A stretch of 64,000 bases of DNA from Anisus vortex (Eukaryota > Mollusca > Gastropoda > Planorbidae), in NCBI GenBank assembly GCA_949126835.1, contig OX421500.1, positions 15,556,681 to 15,620,680 on the forward strand. Direction: 5' to 3'. The notes under the pieces were generated by a model. That model did no database searches. It saw only the letters and a list, made by a program, of their open reading frames with translations, and was not told the DNA's origin. Positions 63,535 through 64,000 of this stretch are shown one piece after another (position 1 is the first letter of the stretch; every line of letters starts with the position of its first letter). The position numbers were made by a program, and so were the translations under genes.

Positions 63535-63630
63535 CTCTCTATAATCTATCTACCTATCTATATGTCTAACTATCTATATATATGTTTACTAGTCCGTCTC
63601 TCTGTAGAACTATCTGTCTATCTATCTACA
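63535..63630. repeat. (TATC)n microsatellite
   Basis: Imperfect 'tatctatctacctatctata' runs in the sequence after CDA exon 3. Confidence 0.7.
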
Positions 63631-63869
63631 TATGTAAATTACTTTTAAAGTGATTTCTATTCTGGACCTTTTTTCAATTTTTTTTCTGTGACTATATGTT
63701 TATAGAAAAAAGATAACAGCATATTAAGTCTAACATTGACTGGTTCGCGTTAGAATGCACTGGTAAACAAAATGACGAAAACATAATTACCGGTATTTTG
63801 CATGTTGACACTAAATCATTAAGGCAATTTTAAAATCGATAACTGTTTGCCACTTTAATGAAATAATGG

Positions 63870-64000
63870 ACAAGTCTTAACGTGTATGTATGCATAAAAG
63901 GTCACGAGCAAAAAAATTTCTGTTCTTATTCGATCATTTTATTCGAAACAATGTCTGTGTGCTACTTTACTGGTTGTACTCAAATTTGTTGGGGATTAAA
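63870..64000 (+). pseudogene. THAP zinc-finger stub, copy 2 (cut by the window end)
   Basis: 'acaagtcttaacg' and 'gcataaaaggtc' recur from copy 1 at 45730, then ATG 63951 begins MSVCYFTGCTQICWG up to the window edge. The THAP start 'M..C.. GC' is kept. Whether the finger is complete cannot be seen. It lies inside or just after the visible CDA exons, same strand. Confidence 0.5.

Overview
This is AT-rich eukaryotic DNA, most likely from an invertebrate and probably a gastropod mollusc. That guess rests on spliced genes with GT-AG introns, the recurring 'taggcctac' style of intergenic sequence, and the mix of Mutator-like, piggyBac, hAT, Merlin, SINE and jockey/CR1-type elements. The species is inference. 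Nothing in the window looks bacterial: there are no operons, ribosome binding sites or CRISPR.

Only one gene looks like a living host gene: cytidine deaminase (CDA) on the + strand at the right end. Three exons with intact reading frame and splice sites are visible (55690-55813, 62135-62246, 63244-63301), carrying both halves of the zinc/catalytic site. The last exon(s) lie beyond the window. Its first intron holds a 1.56-kb array of a 43-bp minisatellite and a hAT-type MITE. Its second intron holds a tRNA-derived SINE.

The remaining ~55 kb is a graveyard of nested transposable elements and of expanded gene families that travel with them. From left to right: (1) 1-6.5 kb: two minisatellites, a pogo-type helix-turn-helix fragment and an intron-containing Mutator-like transposase; (2) 6.5-13.5 kb: three piggyBac pieces, a spliced SWIM zinc-finger pseudogene and a decayed member of an uncharacterised large protein family; (3) 13.5-18 kb: mostly non-coding repeats with a possible LTR; (4) 18-24.7 kb: more Mutator-like pieces on both strands, two copies of a second uncharacterised family and a hAT fragment; (5) 25-34.3 kb: Ty3/gypsy pol and gag fragments, a MADF domain, two sibling piggyBac copies, a PIF1-helicase fragment, and an uncharacterised-family gene broken by a gypsy remnant; (6) 34.9-40.1 kb: an LTR-like direct repeat pair around a Mutator-like pseudogene, with a tandemly duplicated exon-like unit, one copy of which has gained a SINE; (7) 41.2-43.6 kb: a structurally complete Merlin element; (8) 44.9-48.1 kb: hAT elements nested in and around MITEs and a THAP-domain stub; (9) 49.7-54.1 kb: a SINE, a GPCR remnant and two truncated LINEs; (10) 55.7-64 kb: CDA, then a second THAP stub at the window end.

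The relationships most worth following up are the 3' tail shared by the SINE and the LINE (a probable parasite/host retrotransposition pair), the paralogous empty/filled SINE site, the hAT-in-MITE and MITE-in-hAT nesting, and the two Mutator-like lineages that differ by an intron. I do not see a convincing new host defence or metabolic system. All family assignments come from reading motifs by eye; no database search was run.
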